NCBI GenBank assembly: GCA_023257915.1
Contig: JALRBB010000314.1
Span: 1-15,633, forward strand
Direction of reading: 5' to 3'
DNA: 15,633 nt
DNA from: Quisquiliibacterium sp.
Lineage (GTDB): Bacteria; Pseudomonadota; Gammaproteobacteria; Burkholderiales; Burkholderiaceae_E
A program made the translations under genes and the position numbers. Below the pieces are notes generated by a model that was given only the letters and a program-made list of their open reading frames with translations, searched no databases and was not told where the DNA came from. Positions within the stretch are counted from its first letter, which is position 1; the number at the start of each line of letters is the position of its first letter. Positions 14,189 through 15,633 of this stretch are shown piece after piece.

Positions 14189-15633
14189 ATGCAACGGGTA
14201 AGTGAGAGCCAGCCGCAGAGTTCCTCGCGGGTGGGGGCGCAGTGGCCTGAGTCCGGTTCCGTTCAGCAAGGCATGGCGCCCAGCGTGGCGCTTTCCGATT
14301 TCAAGGTGATCCGCCGCAACGGGTCGGTCGTCGGTTTCGAGCCCGGCAAGATCGGCATCGCGATGACCAAGGCGTTTCTCGCCGTCAACGGCGGCCAGGG
14401 CGCGGCCTCGGCGCGGGTACGTGAGCTGGTTGAATCCCTGACCGAGAGCGTGGTCGGCGCGCTGACGCGCGGCAAACCGGCCGGTGGCATCTTCCATATC
14501 GAAGACATCCAGGATCACGTCGAGCTTGCGCTGATGCGCTCGGGCGAGCATGAGGTTGCCCGTGCCTACGTGCTCTACCGCGAGGCTCGGTCTCAGGAGC
14601 GGGCTGCCAATCGCAAGCAGGATCAAGCGCAGCCTCAGTTGCATGTCATCGACGGCGGCCAGCAGCGTCCGCTCGATCTGGCCGAGCTTCGTTCCGTGAT
14701 CGAGGCAGCCTGCGTCGGTCTGAGCGACTATGTGCATGTCGATGCGGTGCTGACGGAAACCATCAAGAACCTGTACGACGGTGTCCCGCTCGACGAGGTC
14801 TACAAGTCGGCAATTCTGTCGGCGCGCGCGTTGATCGAAAAGGACCCGGCGTACAGCCAGGTCACCGCCCGCCTGTTGCTGCACACGATCCGTCGCGAAG
14901 TCCTTGGCGAGGAAGTGTCGCAGGAGCGCATGAGCGAGCGCTACGCTGAATATTTCCCGCGCTTCGTCAAGCGTGGTGTCGAGGCCGGTCTGCTGGATCG
15001 GGCTCTTCTGCAATTTGATTTGCAGCGCCTTGGCGCCGCACTCGATTCGCAGCGCGACCTGCAGTTCTCGTATCTCGGACTGCAGACCTTGTACGACCGC
15101 TATTTCCTGCATGTCGACGAAGAGCGGATTGAACTGCCGCAGGCCTTCTTCATGCGCGTGGCGATGGGGCTGAGTCTGGGCGAAATCGACCGCGAGGGGC
15201 GGGCTATCGAGTTCTACGAGCTGCTCTCGAAGTTTGACTTCATGAGCTCGACGCCGACGCTGTTCAATGCGGGCACTCAGCGCTCGCAATTATCGTCGTG
15301 CTACCTGACCACGGTCTCCGATGATCTCGACGGCATCTACGAGGCGATCAAGGAAAACGCACTGCTGGCCAAGTACGCCGGCGGCCTGGGCAACGACTGG
15401 ACGCCGGTGCGCGCGCTCGGCTCGCATATCCGGGGTACCAACGGCAAAAGCCAGGGCGTGGTCCCTTTCCTGAAGGTCGTCAACGATACTGCGGTCGCAG
15501 TCAACCAGGGTGGCAAGCGCAAGGGGGCGGTCTGCGCCTATCTGGAAAGCTGGCACATGGACATCGAGGAATTCCTCGAGCTGCGCAAGAACACCGGTGA
15601 CGATCGGCGGCGCACGCATGACATGAACACAGC
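14189..15633 (+). CDS. nrdA: Class Ia ribonucleoside-diphosphate reductase alpha subunit (partial)
   Basis: The first 481 codons are present; the gene runs off the right edge. NrdA reduces ribonucleoside diphosphates to deoxy forms, using a radical delivered by NrdB. An N-terminal extension of about 35 residues, rich in Ser and Gln, precedes an ATP-cone (about 36-135: FKVIRRNGSVVGFEPGKI, then IEDIQDHVE), the allosteric activity site. The catalytic barrel begins near 190 (TIKNLYDGV); STPTLFNAGT (354-363) and SSCYL with active-site Cys371 are standard, followed by the loop-rich segment AKYAGGLGNDWTPVRALGS and RGTNGKSQGVVPFLKV. ATG at 14189 has a strong AGGAGA site. Control by NrdR is likely from the upstream palindrome. 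Confidence 0.93.
   Translation, partial: MQRVSESQPQSSSRVGAQWPESGSVQQGMAPSVALSDFKVIRRNGSVVGFEPGKIGIAMTKAFLAVNGGQGAASARVRELVESLTESVVGALTRGKPAGGIFHIEDIQDHVELALMRSGEHEVARAYVLYREARSQERAANRKQDQAQPQLHVIDGGQQRPLDLAELRSVIEAACVGLSDYVHVDAVLTETIKNLYDGVPLDEVYKSAILSARALIEKDPAYSQVTARLLLHTIRREVLGEEVSQERMSERYAEYFPRFVKRGVEAGLLDRALLQFDLQRLGAALDSQRDLQFSYLGLQTLYDRYFLHVDEERIELPQAFFMRVAMGLSLGEIDREGRAIEFYELLSKFDFMSSTPTLFNAGTQRSQLSSCYLTTVSDDLDGIYEAIKENALLAKYAGGLGNDWTPVRALGSHIRGTNGKSQGVVPFLKVVNDTAVAVNQGGKRKGAVCAYLESWHMDIEEFLELRKNTGDDRRRTHDMNT

Noticed and set aside
14057..15289. Minus-strand open frame of about 410 codons opposite nrdA
   Set aside because: nrdA on the plus strand shows standard motifs throughout; the antisense frame shows none.
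1..15633. CRISPR arrays, tRNA genes, insertion sequences or attachment sites
   Set aside because: No regularly spaced repeats, cloverleaf-like sequence, transposase or integrase motif was seen on either strand.

Overview
The window looks like a betaproteobacterial (probably Burkholderiales-like) chromosome segment. The base composition is GC-rich, the genes are tightly packed, several start with GTG, and the gene order combines proS with a soluble lytic transglycosylase and ffh with a divergent ypjD-like gene, a PP0621-type small protein, a PilS/PilR-type pair, ampD and nrdA. The taxonomic call rests on gene content and style, not on a marker search. No tRNA, rRNA, CRISPR array, insertion sequence, integrase or long repeat was seen.

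Left block (2-857): the last 60 codons of prolyl-tRNA synthetase, followed 7 bases later by an exported SLT-type lytic transglycosylase.

Middle block (860-7599), the accessory metabolic part: a hotdog acyl-CoA thioesterase on the minus strand; divergent from it, a short MetE C-terminal-type zinc alkyltransferase with a complete zinc-ligand set; convergent with that, an FAD-linked D-2-hydroxyacid dehydrogenase (GlcD/D-2-hydroxyglutarate dehydrogenase type); and divergent from the dehydrogenase, a three-gene operon of acyl-CoA ligase, thiolase-fold protein and DUF35 zinc-ribbon/OB protein. The thiolase-fold protein lacks the usual nucleophilic cysteine and overlaps the DUF35 gene by 4 bases. 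This arrangement resembles the Ltp2/ChsH2-DUF35 retro-aldolase and the BbsAB thiolase pairs. The set suggests activation of an organic acid to its CoA thioester followed by carbon-carbon bond cleavage or formation. The substrate cannot be read from the sequence. This is the part of the window most likely to hold undescribed chemistry.

Right block (7644-15633): ffh (SRP GTPase) on the minus strand, then, only 22 bases away and divergent, an apparent plus-strand operon of ypjD/CcsA-like membrane protein, a small membrane-anchored zinc-binding PP0621-type protein, a PilS-like histidine kinase, a PilR-like sigma-54 activator (4-base overlap) and AmpD amidase. A 364-base intergenic region then carries a plausible sigma-70 promoter and a strong NrdR-box-like palindrome ahead of nrdA (class Ia ribonucleotide reductase large subunit), which runs off the right edge.
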